Source: Polyodon spathula (Eukaryota; Chordata; Actinopteri; Acipenseriformes; Polyodontidae). From it: 64,000 bases of DNA. A program made the position numbers and the translations under genes. This document shows, piece by piece, positions 1-11,531 of the stretch; the stretch's first letter is position 1, and every line of letters begins with the position of its first letter. Below the pieces are notes generated by a model. The model was not told the DNA's origin, did no database searches, and was given only the letters and a program-made list of their open reading frames with translations. The stretch is from positions 64,374,256 to 64,438,255 of the forward strand of contig NC_054539.1 of the NCBI RefSeq assembly GCF_017654505.1. Direction: 5' to 3'.

Positions 1-601
1 TACAGCAGGAAAGTCATATTTGCATTATACCACTAATTTGTATTATCATGAGTAGCCTATAAGCCACATTTATTTAAGTTAGTTAGTGGTGCAGTGCTAA
101 AAGATGCTCAGAATGAGCTGTGAAGTTAGCGGCACGTGTGTGCAGTCTATTGCTTTCAACATGTTGGGGAAACCAGAAATGTCATAGAAATTTGTTTTCA
201 AGGCTTGTAAGTACACTGTGCTTTTAGGGAAAAATAGGTGTTTGGCTGTTCGCCTCAAAAAAGCATGGAGCACAAATGGCTATGCACGAGAAAAAGGCGG
301 ACTGGTAAACACTTTAGTAACCCTAACCCTAATCGTAAATTCTGAGGCAGAAGTAATAATCAGACTTTTCGACAGTGTCTGGCTTATAGTGAAGGAAGCA
401 AAAACGTGGAAGACTGCTGTGAAGAAAACTAAACCCTAAAGATTTTAGTATTGCATTGAAAGAGATTGTGGGGCATTGTAGTTTTAAGATAGAGTTTTTG
501 ATATGTTCCCAAAAGCCATAGTTTCGGAGGATTAGAGGACACTCTTGTGGAGGTTTGTTTTTTGATTTTATGTAAAAAAAAAAAAAAAAAAAAAAAAAAG
601 G

Positions 602-1390
602 TAAGGAATCTTTAACATTTCAAGAAGGGCTTAGGCGTCAAACTGTAACGCCATTGTTTTTTATAGTATTTTTACCTCTGGATTCTCCAACTGTGACTTT
701 TCCAGGTGGGGTATAGGTTGATAAAATCAGCTTTATAATTTTGTAGGTCCTCTCAGCCAAACTGCAAGAGATGACATTGCATATACAATAAGAGACACCC
801 TACACACCATGTATTGACGTATAACATAACATAGGGTCTATGTTGCTACTTTTCTGATTTTACATGTAATTCGCTTAAAACTGTAATTCACTGAAATAAT
901 AAAAGCACATATTCTGTATCAACGTCATTGCGGCTACTTCCAAATGGTGCGAGAAGGATTCTGTAAGGGAAACAGCTAACTGATTTTCTACGGGCATCTG
1001 TTCTGTTCTGTTCTGTGCCAGCTTAAACGAGTTATAAATAAAACAATAAATTCAGCCTGATGTCCTTCAGGAGTCCCGGCGTGAGCGGAGTCCTGCTGTT
1101 CCCACATATCGGTCACATTCTGACTCATACCTCGCCACAGCCGGAATATTAATAAATAACACTCTTAGAAATGGGGTGCTTCCTGTTAACTGTGACATTG
1201 CAGCTGATACAATAATTTCAAATCACGCACTCACACACACACAAGCACACAGATACACACAGACATATATACACACAGACATTCACAGTCATTAGTTGCT
1301 CAGCTTTGATCATACAAATGTGGCAGCAAATGATGGTCAGTAGTGGGAGCCTGAAAATATGTTTAGCACATTGTGACTAGCAACAAATGT
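602..1390 (+). repeat. Direct repeat segment, copy 1
   Basis: This segment reappears in the same orientation at 3905-4575. Shared landmarks in the same order are the 'ctttaacatttYRAGAAG' start, the 'ggattctccaactgtgact' block, 'cacaccatgtattgacgtat', the 'aaacgagttataaataaaac' block and 'cagcaaatgatgRtcagtag'. Copy 1 carries an extra (CA)-rich stretch around 1215-1285. The divergence is modest with several small indels. It could be a local duplication or two copies of an unnamed interspersed repeat; I recognise no coding content. Confidence 0.7.
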
Positions 1391-2204
1391 GATACGGTGG
1401 CCCAAATGAAACAAAACTTTAAAACTGGATGACTCACCTGGTTCCTATCAGACAATTTCAGGAAGCTCTTATATAGTACTGTAAGTCCGTTCTCTTTATC
1501 TTTTTACTCTTCTGCAGTTGCCAGCTATCTGAAGGTGAAGGTAAAGTGAAAGATGATAAAAACCCACCACACGGTTTGTTTTTCTTAATGAGGTCATTTT
1601 CTGTCTTTGTAAAGATGTAAGGTTCACCTTTCAGTTGGGTTATCCAACTGAGAGCACTTCAGCACATACAAAGTATGTAAAAAAAAGAAACATGCCTGGC
1701 CTCCTTCCAGAAAGTCAATATCCTGTCTTTAAAATAACTTTTGTCTATATATAGCCTTTTCCTGTTTTATGCTATGGAACTAGGAGCCCTGACCTACATA
1801 AAACCGGAGGAACACAGTCCCAGATGATTTTGAAAGGACAAACAGGTTTATTCACAATTCTGAACTTTTTAAACTTATTAAAAGGCTGGAGGTATTCCTG
1901 CTATCCTCCAATGTTGCTACAACTGAAAGACTGGTGTGCATAATTTATCACACATTTACTGTATGACTGTTTGCATCACAAACAACTTGCATGTTGTACA
2001 AATGTTCAACCTCAGTCAGGGAATATCTGAATGTGATGATATTGCTCTGTTAGCGGATTAACATGCTGGAAAACAATACAGGGGTTTTACAATTTCTTAT
2101 GTTTGAGAAGATATTTATTGGATTATAAAAAAAATTATGAGGAGGGCACTGCACCGCATCACACGAAATGAACATTACAGGATTGAAGATGTAAAATATA
2201 GAGT

Positions 2205-2342
2205 TACACATCCCCATGTGTTGCTACAACTGTTTAAATAGCCTACCTGTAATAACCTTGTTATTTTCATTGTTAACATCCTCATAACTTTTTACACTTT
2301 TCAAAATGGCCTCTCTAGTGCACTGGAGTTTGAGATCTGTCC
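2205..2342 (+). repeat. Segment recurring inverted at 4573-4659 and 6009-6045
   Basis: The sequence from the 'catccccatgtgttgctaca' block to the 'gcctctctagtgcac' block is found as reverse complement at 4573-4659, continuing at 6009-6045 on the other side of the DNA transposon copy at 4663-6005. The transposon therefore landed inside this older repeat. I cannot assign the repeat to a family. Confidence 0.65.
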
Positions 2343-2459
2343 TCTAAATCACTGCATTAAAAAATATAAATAAATAAATAAATAAATAAATAAAATAAAA
2401 TAACAAGTGCTCTGGCTTTTCTACTGTGAGGTGACGCTACATCAGTCCTACCTATATAT

Positions 2460-3256
2460 ATATATAGTTTTAGTGTGGGGTTATGTCGCCGTGTCTCCAT
2501 GGATACAGGGGATCACCACCTGACCTTGTGGCTGCCACGACACACTGCCCAAGAGAGCTATCCGAATTAAGGTCTGCTCACACCCTGAGTCCACTAATGC
2601 ATGGGTTCTCACATTACCGACAACCACATCAACAATACAAGGCACCTAACGACCATTTCCCTGTCTCTTACCTGCTTCCAATGCCAAATGACATCCCGCC
2701 ACGTTGCACTTTATTGCTGGGGAGAGCAGCCAGGTGGTATGTCCTGCAGGATGGCACCTGGAATAGATAGGAGGGGCAGAAGACACTGGGGTTACATATC
2801 TGTCCCAGTGCTGATAAGGCAGTGGGTCAGGGGCATTGAATCTACCCCAGTTGGGGGCCAGCCGTCACCTCCTTGGTAGGGAGGTTGGGCTGCCCATTGG
2901 GGTCGGTGATCTGCGAGGTCTGGATCTGGGTCCCGGTGTGGGTGGTGTAGTGGGTTTTGGTGATGCAGGGTGTGAACCCAGCACCTGGTTGCTCCATGGT
3001 ACTGGATAGGTGAGTACCCCAGCTCTGGATAAGGTCAGGTAGTCCTCGTAGTCCTCCGCCAGCTTGATGGAGGCTTCCGGGGTGTCCGGATTGTGGTGCC
3101 ATGTCCACGCCGGGGCCTCGGCCCCTACCACATGACAGAACTGTTCTATCACAATGACTTCCCCTAGTTGTATTCCTGTTTTCTGGAGGGGGTTGAGCCA
3201 GTGAGTCATGTGGTCTCACAATCGCTGGACGTCCATATCCATGTTCTGATACCACG
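2460..3256 (-). pseudogene. Ty3/gypsy (Gmr1-like) gag-protease remnant with SCAN-like capsid segment
   Basis: On the minus strand a frame at 3209-2865 reads HWLNPLQ, then VIVIEQF, then a Trp-His-Pro spacing and KLAEDYEDYL. That is the pattern of the SCAN fold (W-L-P, E-L-x-x-EQF, W-x-x-x-H-x-P, LxED). SCAN is established as a relic of the capsid of Gmr1-like Ty3/gypsy elements. Further on (about 2620-2490) the minus strand encodes ALVDSGCEQTLIR followed by CIHGDT, the active-site loop of a retropepsin (DSG). Between them is a degenerate Cys/His-rich patch that may be the nucleocapsid knuckle. The N-terminal part of gag is missing, since the capsid segment lies within 50 bases of the LTR. Frames are interrupted and the element stops near a (TA)n tract at about 2455-2466; no RT or integrase follows. 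It is a dead fragment. Confidence 0.75.
3236..3254 (-). other. Putative primer-binding site of the Gmr1-like element
   Basis: Two bases after the LTR end, the minus strand reads TGGTATCAGAACATGGATA. It starts with TGG, the complement of a tRNA CCA end, at the expected place. I cannot say which tRNA it would match. Confidence 0.5.
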
Positions 3257-3904
3257 TGTCGCAAAGTGGTTTGCAGTGTGCAGGTGCAGAGGCGATGCAG
3301 TGCTCAGGAATGACTTGAAACAACACAGTTCATGGTTAAACAGCTCCTTATTGGCTGATAAATAATAATATCTAGCTCTACACACCAATTTGTATCACTC
3401 AGTTAAACCACCGGGTTCAGTCACAAAATAGTAAGACACCAAACAAAACACACACAAATACTGACACGATCACTTAATCCAGTAGTGAGAGCTCTTTGTG
3501 CAGGTGATGCAATACAAGTTTATAGTGAACAATAGTGCAGTGCAGTCCGGGTTTAATACTGGCTTTGTAACGACAGCTCCCAGATAGTTTAGCCGTCTTT
3601 ATAGGTCCTTATGTAACCATAACAAAGGAACAAATTGCATCGTCACATCCCCTGAAATACCCTTAGTCATGCCTCCTCCGATAGCTAGTTCAATCACATC
3701 TCTTCCAATCCATGATTGACACATCGCTTACCGTACTAGGGCGATGACTTCTGGTATTTTGACTCCACCCCCTTCCTGGATGGCCGACTGACCCTGGAAT
3801 GAATTGCTGAACTAGCCAGTCCGGAGCACACTCTTCCTGTTATACCGTGCCCTCACAGGTCAGGAGGGAGATTGTTGACTAGGATTCATTTGCTTTCTGT
3901 CACA
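3257..3904 (-). mobile_element. LTR (5' LTR of the minus-strand Gmr1-like remnant; family C)
   Basis: Read on the minus strand this 648-bp block starts TGTGACAGAAAG and ends CACTTTGCGACA, the TG...CA form of retroviral-type LTRs. It is directly followed by a primer-site-like sequence and a gag-like segment. The block at 48221-48968 starts TGTGACAGAAA and ends CACTTTGCCACA and shares the region just inside that end (an 'AGCACTGCATC' block followed by 'CCTCTG'). The two therefore look like members of one family. The matching 3' LTR of this copy is not present. Confidence 0.7.
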
Positions 3905-4575
3905 GGATTCTTTAACATTTTGAGAAGAGCTTAGGCGTGAAACTGTAGCTCCAGTGTTTTTTAGAGCATTTTTACCTTTGGATTCTCCAACTGTGACTTA
4001 CCCATTTTGCAGGTCCTCTCGGCCAAACTGCAAGAGATGGCAATGCATATACAATAAGAGAAACCCTACACACCATGTATTGACGTATAACATAAGATAG
4101 GGTATATGTTGCTACTTTTCTGAATTTACATGACAACTGTAATTTGCTGAAATAATAAAAGTGCATGTTCTTTAAAAGTATCACCATCATTGCAGCTACT
4201 TCCAAGTGGTGCTAGAAGGCTTCTGTAAGGGAAACAGTTAACTGATTTTCTATGGGCTTCTGTTCTGTTCTGTGCCAGGTTAAACGAGTTATAAATAAAA
4301 CAGTAAATTCAGCCTGACATGCTTAAGGAGTCCCAGCGTGAACGGAGTCCTGCTGTTCCCACATATTGGTCACAGTCTGACTCCTACCTCTCCACAGCTG
4401 GAATATTAATAAATAACACTCTTAGAAATGGGGTGCTTCCTGTTATACACACAGACATACAGAGTCAATAGTTGCTCATCAGTTAACATCTTTGCGCATA
4501 CAAAGGTGGCAGCAAATGATGATCAGTAGTGGGAGCCTGCAAATATATTCAGCACATTCTGACTAGCAACAAATC
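3905..4575 (+). repeat. Direct repeat segment, copy 2
   Basis: Second copy of the 602-1390 segment, same orientation, lacking the (CA)-rich stretch of copy 1. It begins at the outer edge of the LTR at 3257-3904 and ends where the inverted copy of the 2205-2342 segment begins, so the similarity with the copy 1 region stops being collinear there. Confidence 0.7.
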
Positions 4576-4662
4576 AGGGCACTAGAGCGACCATTTTGAA
4601 AAGAGCTTCGAAACAGGTATATGTAAACAGTTGTCAGGATGTTAACAATGAAATGTACATTA

Positions 4663-6005
4663 CACTGTGTAACAATTTTTTTTTTTTTTTTATTTTTTTG
4701 GTTCCTGGGTAGTAAGTGTTATTTCCTAATTGCTTATGCCTCAAAAGTATAGAAAATGGCTATTATTCCCCACAAACTTTGCTTTTGTGACCAGGACAGT
4801 GATATTTTGAAATTTACCTATTTTCCAGAACATTCCAGATAGATTCAGTGCTGAGTAAACTTGGAGTAACTTCTAAAACTTTCTAGAACTTTCCAGTAAT
4901 ATAAATAGTATTATAAATGCAGGGGCCTTAAGCCCACCAGTTCAGTTTAGTTCCAGCTGCCTAAGTGGATACATATCTGCATTTTTCTGAGATGGCATCA
5001 AAAGGCTGCAATGGTGGCATTCCTGATGGGTCTCCAAGGCGTTTTTACCAAGTTTCCCTGCTATCTTTGCCTTTGGGACAGCAGGGACACCAAGGCGCAC
5101 TACCACAGGCGGGACTGGCCACAGCGGACTGAATTCTCTGTGGGGAGGAACAACGTCAAGTGGGAGCCACTGTTGGACCCCCGGAAGGTGCTGATGCCAC
5201 CACTGCACATCAAATTGGGCCTTATGAAACAATTTGTCAGAGCTCTAGATAAGGAGTCGGCAGCCTTCAAGTACCTTCAAGACTTCTTCCCTAAGCTGTC
5301 TGAGGCAAAGGTCAAAGCCGGTGTCTTCGTCGGACCACAGATAAAGAAGATCCTGGAGTGCAATGAATTCCCCAAGAAGCTCACTAGTATGGAGAAAGCG
5401 GCTTGAAACAGCTTTGTCACAGTGGTTCGGGGCTTCCTGGGCAATCACAAGGCCGAAAACTATGTGGAGCTGGTTGAGACTCTGGTGAAGAACTACGGCA
5501 CAATGGGCTGTAGGATGTCCCTCAAAGTCCATATCCTTGATGCTCATCTTGATAAATTCAAGGAGAACATGGGAGCATACTCGGAGGAGCAAGGCGAGCG
5601 TTTCCACCAGGATATACTGGACTTTGAACGCCGCTACCAAGGACAGTATAACGAGAACATGATGGGAGACTACATTTGGGGGCTGATTCGTGAAAGTGAT
5701 TTACAGTATAATCGTAAATCTCAAAAAACTACTCACTTTTAAATCTTTTGTAGTCATGTTTGTATTACTTTAGTATAAATACATGTTAATTTGGATTCAG
5801 ATGTTGTTTTCTTCTGACTTTATGTGAACGAAAAGACACAAATTCGCCCGTTTTCTTATTGGAAGTAGGTAAATTTCAAAATATCACTGTCCTGGTCACA
5901 AAAGCAAAGTTTGTGGGGAATAATAGCCATTTTCTATACTTTTGAGGCATAAGCAATTAGGAAATAATACTTACTACCCAGGAACAAAAATTGTGTTACA
6001 TAGTG
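4663..6005 (+). mobile_element. Internally deleted DNA transposon with ~150-bp terminal inverted repeats (copy 1)
   Basis: The element starts CACTGTGTAAC and ends GTTACATAGTG. The first and last ~150 bp are near-perfect inverted repeats; both contain 'GGTTCCTGGGTAGTAAGT' or a close variant and 'ACAGTGATATTTTGAAAT'. It is flanked by TTA at 4660-4662 and 6006-6008, a 3-bp target-site duplication. Compared with the fuller copy at 39337-44486 it lacks about 1.1 kb including the transposase intron; the deletion joins the first codons of exon 1 (around 5006-5010) to the middle of exon 2. Length is 1343 bp. Termini and 3-bp duplication resemble the CACTA/Chapaev-type group, but TTA targets also occur in PIF/Harbinger. 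The assignment is inference. Confidence 0.85.
5011..5742 (+). pseudogene. Transposase fragment (C-terminal part), broken by a stop codon
   Basis: The frame from 5011 encodes a protein segment that matches the minus-strand protein at 42.3-43.0 kb almost residue for residue. Landmarks are FLMGLQG, the Cys pair CYLC, PPLHIKLGLM and, after a stop at 5404-5406, GFLGNHKAENY, MSLKVHILDAH and GERFHQD. The stop is a TGG-to-TGA change; the frame resumes after it with one base shift and ends at 5740-5742 with a THF C-terminus. The ATG of exon 1 (at 4992) survives but is out of frame with this part because of the internal deletion. This copy cannot make an intact transposase. Its conserved blocks, GERFHQD in particular, recur in many invertebrate genomes as an unnamed protein; that is recollection, not a search result. 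Confidence 0.75.
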
Positions 6006-7510
6006 TTATTTAAACAGTTGTAGCAACACGTGGGGACGTGGAAATCTATTTTTTTCGGAACCTCACTACTCACTCTTTAAGCTAACTTCCCTTTCCCTTG
6101 TCTGCATGTTCTGTGGTTCTCTGGATGGACTTTTTTACATCAGTGTGTCCATGATTGTGTTTAGTGTGTCCCCAGAACAGCTGCAAGTAAATAGAGCAAG
6201 GCAGGACAGAATGCAATATTAAACAGAGCTGTATTGCTGCAGACAGTATATGATCAGCTTGGGACTGTCATCATGTACACTTAACTCTTTATATGTAAAC
6301 AGCGACACAATTGTTACTTTTACTGGAGTTTTTTGGATGGAATAAAGACGTCTCATTCTTTGTTAATCAATTAATTAAATATTAATCGACATTGTACCAA
6401 AAAATCTATTCTAATAGCAATAACTGAATGCAATTCGATCTAATTATATTGGAGCATGTCATCATCTTTCAGTACATTGTAACATTGTTTCATTTCCCTA
6501 CTAGGGAAGGCTGTTTTTTGAGGTGAGCTTTCTGCTACTTCCTTGTGCAGTCTGTCCTTTCTGTAGTTCTGGTTTAAAATAAAACAGGTTTGTGTAGGTT
6601 GCAGGTCTAATATATAGCCTGGACAGTCCCTAATTCTTCTAAAGTTGTATCATGTTCTTTGGTCATTTTCTAGAAGTCGATTCCTTAGTTGCCACAGTTG
6701 CAGAGGAGACAGAAATGTAAGTTCTGTGTGTCTTTTCAGAAGCATGTATCACCCATGGTTGAAAAAGAGCAAACAGTTAGTAAGTCAAGTAAATCATCAA
6801 AGCAGAAACAACAATAACAAGTTATATGAAACGCTCCTCCCTGGCAGTAGGATATTAAATAGGATATATACAAATAAATTACAGAAAATGTAAGCTGTCT
6901 TTGTATTTTGCTAAGGATCCCATGAAACTGGAAAGTTCAATGGTATAGTTTGTATTGCACTGACAATACTTTATTCTGCCCAAAGGGTCAGTATAAAATT
7001 GCCTGTCTAATGGCTAGTTTTTGTTGCAGAGTAGAAAATCAGGCCATGATGTGCGTGGGCATCACAGGACCTCTACCATCAAAGCACTCAAATCTCAATA
7101 GAGACCCGCTAGGGCGTCATTAATGAGTCATGTTAACATGAGAAAACATGCATTGTCTCTCCAAACAGGATTGGAAGAAGGAAGGAGAAACAAAGCGAGC
7201 ATTGTCACTGACTCTGTTCGCCCACTGTACAGTGCACTGCTCCATTTCAGTCAGCAATTGATGTTATGAAATGGCAAGACTAAAGGGAGCAATCTCATTG
7301 GCTAACAAGAGTTCCAACCTGTGTAGATATGTCACCATACCAGCACAGCTCAGAACATTTAGAACCACTCTGCCTGATTCACTTGAGGACCATTTCACTT
7401 TGGGAGGGGTGGGGTAGCGTGGGGATGCCTTTTTATAAATGCAATAACACTCAACAGGGTGTTAAAATATGGTCCAATATCCACACGCCTAGTGGTGTTC
7501 TTAAACATGC

Positions 7511-7800
7511 AGTGCCGTGAAAAAGTATTTGCCCCCCTGTCTGATTTTCTGCATTTTTTCACATTTTCCACATTGAATTTGGTGAGATCTTTTTGTGGGT
7601 TGTAGTAGTATATAGAGGGATTCTGAGAGAAAAAATGACACCAAAGTTTGGTGCTTCTTTCATTTGTTTGGTGTGCAAGGTAATCAAAGATGCAATCTTC
7701 AGGTGTGAAAAAGTTATTGTCCCCCTAGTTAACTCATCCCAATTAAAGGGATAGTTAGGGTCAGCTGTTTGAATACTTTGGTTAACAGTCAGGCCTGGTT
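7511..7800 (+). mobile_element. Tc1/mariner-type terminal fragment
   Basis: The stretch opens with CAGTGCCGTGAAAAAGTATT and continues through 'gtgtgaaaaagttattgtcc' and 'cagctgtttgaatactttgg'. I recognise this as the end of a widespread fish and amphibian Tc1/mariner-derived repeat. No second inverted terminus or transposase is visible, so it is a truncated end. The exact 3' limit is uncertain. Confidence 0.55.
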
Positions 7801-10161
7801 TGTTACTGTAACTACACAAAAGTAACTACACAAAAGTAGTAACACTACACAAAAGTAATAACACATGTTTCATCTGGCCTGTCTAAACAGTGCATCGTTT
7901 ATTAGTCACACAAACACAAATAGAACTGTATACAGTTCACAATCTTTATTTCACAAGCTTATCACCCTTCCTTTTCCTTTTTTTTAAACTTTTTTTTTTG
8001 TTATGAGAAACACGTTTAAACATCATATCCACAGTGGTTTGATAGTACATTTTTCCATTGGCTTTTAAATCCAGTCCCACCTGTTTTTTTCTTTCTTTCA
8101 CCAGCTGTGTGAAAATGAATAGTCTACTGTGAAAACCACGGAGACAGACTATCTGGAATTCTTTGTTCTGTGTGTTTATCTATTTTCTATTTATATACCA
8201 TATAACATTTGTAATTTGTCATTTTGTACAATAAAGTGTGTGAGTAGGTAACGCAAACTACGAAAAAAAGAAATTACCCATTTAGCTCTCTTTTCTACAA
8301 ATTAAACAAAGATGGGGTGGTGAGGGTTAAATAAATTTCCTGATTGCATCATGTATTATTTTATAATCCTGGCTCAATTATCCATTCTGCTGGAGATGAA
8401 TCACGATTGAGTCACTGTTGACGGTTACAGTCTGTACCTCTGTTTCCGGAACAATCTATTTCTAATTAGGGGACCATGTCAGTCAATATAGTCTGATTTG
8501 TCCATCTGGTTTGTGTTTAAAGGATCATGCTGATTCTTCACTTGTGTTCGTTCATTGCATTCCTTTACTGAGCAAGCACTGTTGTTTTGAAACCTAGTTG
8601 ACTGTACACATTATGTGTTTGAGAATCAGCCCCATCACATTGATTGATTACAAGTTAATGAAAGTCCTACATAGTAGATTATTAATAAGGATGCATCACG
8701 TGCCTGATGTGCCCTCTGTTTAGCAAATATACACCAAGGAATCATACTTTACAGTAAAACTATATTGCAGTAGTGCGTGCAGCCTACAGGTCTCTGGGAA
8801 AGCAGGGACAACATAGAAGCCCATTCCTGGACTTTGATGTGTCTTCTATGGTTAGAACGTAAGTAAAGAGAACTTGCATAATAGTTTAAATGACCAGTGT
8901 CACAATCAGTTACATACAGGAAGTGTATATGTGTTTGATCTTGGTCTCATTTATCCTGGTGGGAGTCATTCTTGTTCCTCACTGCTGGTCATGAAAAAGG
9001 TAATTGGATTGTGCATAATGTGGAAATCAGTTCATACAGATTATAGTGACAGACTAGCTTACAGCGATAGATCCAATTTGATGAGCCATGACACCTTTAA
9101 CTGGATCAGTAACATAGTCCACTGCTCAAATGCAATAACTGTAATGCAACATTTGAGAGGCTCTTCTGTTGTTGTCAGATTTAACTGACATTTAGATTGG
9201 TTTGTGCCTTCACCTGTTTGCCTTGTTTTCAACCCACTGCAGTGTATATTAATGAAGCAACTGGACTGTTCAGTAAAATAAGAAAAAGCAAGTTTTCTCA
9301 AGAAAGTCCTGCTATTTTAGTGTTGTTCAAGATTGTTCTAGTGATGGTCAGCTAGAAGGAACATCTGCAAAACTCACATGAACTTACATTAGCGATGTGT
9401 GTGCAGATACTGGAGATAACTGGCCACCTTCAAGATAAGCATATATAGTGATTTAGACACAATAAAATCAATCATCAATCAATATGCAAACAATGTAGCT
9501 TGCAGCATGTGATTAATGGACTGGTACACTTTCCTGAATGCTTGTCACTGATTGGTTTGGCTAATGTATTATAGGACACAAATACACTGGATTAGATGGG
9601 AACAACAATTTCAATGTATCTTATAGTGAAGCTCTCCCGGCCATGTGCCTCTCCCTGTGTTATCAGTAACTGGGGGAGCTACAGAACATGTAATTAATGC
9701 TGTGCTGTTTTAGTTCTGTAGTGTAGCCTAGAGGTCCTGGAGTAGCGCTGCAATGACACTAGGTTCTCGAGACAGCACGTCCTGCTTGTCTGCTAGAGAA
9801 CTGCTTTGTCAGAACTGCTTTCTCATTTTGTCACGAGAATGTGTCATTTTTTGTCACATATGTCAAGGCCTAGGGAAGCGAGTGCTGTATTTGCCCAGAT
9901 TGTTTTCCCTTTGTCATTTTCAGTGAAATGTGAATTGAAGAACTAAATATGTATTTATTATTCTTGAAATATTTCATTTTACAAATACAGGTTGATTTAA
10001 AGATGGATTTAAAAAATTGATAAATGTAATTTAAAGTCCAGGGCCCTAATCACAAAAACAAAAAAACAAACGATTATAGTTCTCATGAAAATCAGACCTT
10101 TAAATTGCATTGCATCGATTCAAGGTTGAATGGAGTGAGGTATAGAATGGGGCAGGGGAGG

Positions 10162-10701
10162 TGACAGGATGCCCACCCCTTGTGTAGTATATATTATTTA
10201 TTTTTATTATTGTAGTATATATTATTTATTTTTATTATTATTTGTATTTATGTACGGACAGACGAAAGCCATCCGATATTATTTATTATTTGTGACCGGT
10301 GAAAAGCCGGTCTTATAAAAGCCTGTAGAAATGTGGCTGGAGCCTTAATAAGGTAATTGTTTAAATGGGTAATTAAGGCTTCAGCCACAATATAAAAGAC
10401 CCACTCTGGGCTGAGAGTGGGGAAGAGATTTGTTAGGATAATTAAAAAAGATTACGAATTAATGAATGCTACCACAGCGAGCAAGGTTATTGTGTAAATT
10501 ACTTTTAGTTTTGTGTTTGTTTCTTTTGGCCAATGTGCCCTTTCTTTTGTGTGTTTTGTTTGTTTAAACCGTTTGTTTCTTTGATTTACAATTTAATAAA
10601 TGTACTGCTTAGGCAGTTTCAGCCCCATACCTGTTTTTGTTGCACTTCTTCCTGGTCCGTGACGTCACCACACCACTGCAACCCTCACTGTCAGCATTGC
10701 A
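10162..10701 (+). mobile_element. LTR-like interspersed repeat, divergent (limits approximate)
   Basis: The layout resembles the solo LTRs elsewhere in the window: start TGACAGGATGCCCACCCC, two TATAAAA boxes (about 10314 and 10393), a T-rich 'tttgtttg' block, an AATAAA signal near 10593 and a 'tggtccgtgacgtcaccaca' block before a TG...CA-type end. The other LTRs have 'ggtctgatgtcaccc' in the same place. I found no convincing target-site duplication, so the ends could be off by tens of bases. Confidence 0.5.
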
Positions 10702-11034
10702 AAGGTACCCTATGAGATTTTGATACTATAATGTAGTATGTCTTTGCTTGTCTGTCTCTCACCCTCTTTGTGTATGTGTCTCTCTCCCATCTAAAGCATG
10801 TCTTTCTGTCAGTGATTAGCAATACACTGTCTTACATTAACCAGTTACATAGCCTTGTTGTACAGCACATAGTTCACCGTTTAATTCTATCTAGAATAGA
10901 TTTTGAAACAGATAGTGTTGTCTGCAGGGTTGGCTTTAAGTCACTTAGCTGCTGGTGTGAAAACTGGTCACTGCGGTTGAAGTGATGAAGGGATCAGATG
11001 ATGGGCAGTAAGATTCTCGTTCTCCCTTGGGTCG

Positions 11035-11531
11035 TGTGATGGGGTACCCCCGCCCCTGTATGTATTTAGTGTTTTATGTTGGGTGTTATTGTTTATATGT
11101 ATGTATGTAGTGGTGCACACAGTATGGGTTATTAGAGCACGGATGATTTAAAATGTATATTTGTATTTAGACACAGGGATTGCACAATCACTTCACGTGC
11201 AGAGTAAAGTGTGTATTAGTATGTGGGCACGGGGATTGCACAAATTAGTTAACGTGCAGACTCTGCCAGGATTCAAGTGAATGATTAATTAGCAATCGAA
11301 TCCCAGCACAGCTATAGATAAAAGCAGCACGAATATCTCACGTGGGGGTTGGTGTGTTCAGGGGCAGAACGAGAGTCGGCAGGTGAAGTAAAGAAAATAA
11401 CTAATTACAATTGCTCTTCATGCTGGATATAGTCCTTTTCATTTATAATAAAGTAGGGCAACAGTGCTTTCATACCCCTCTACTGTGTCTCCTCCCTGGT
11501 CTGATGTCACCCGCAAGCCATCTTGAGCCAT
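11035..11531 (+). mobile_element. Solo LTR, family A relative
   Basis: Begins TGTGATGGGGTACCC and contains the family A blocks seen at 20070-20674 in the same order: 'tttaaaatgtatatttgtat', 'gggattgcac', 'gaatgattaattagcaatcg', 'ataaaagcagcacg', and 'ggtctgatgtcacccgc' near the end. A TATA-like box (about 11316) and a 'ataataaagt' poly(A) signal (about 11446) are in promoter and R-region positions. No clear target-site duplication. Confidence 0.65.

Noticed and set aside
318..340. Telomere-like 'ccctaaccctaa' (also near 29010-29035)
   Set aside because: Only two to three units; not an array.
2483..2879. Two overlapping + strand frames of about 90 codons
   Set aside because: The minus strand encodes the retropepsin DSG loop here; these are shadows.
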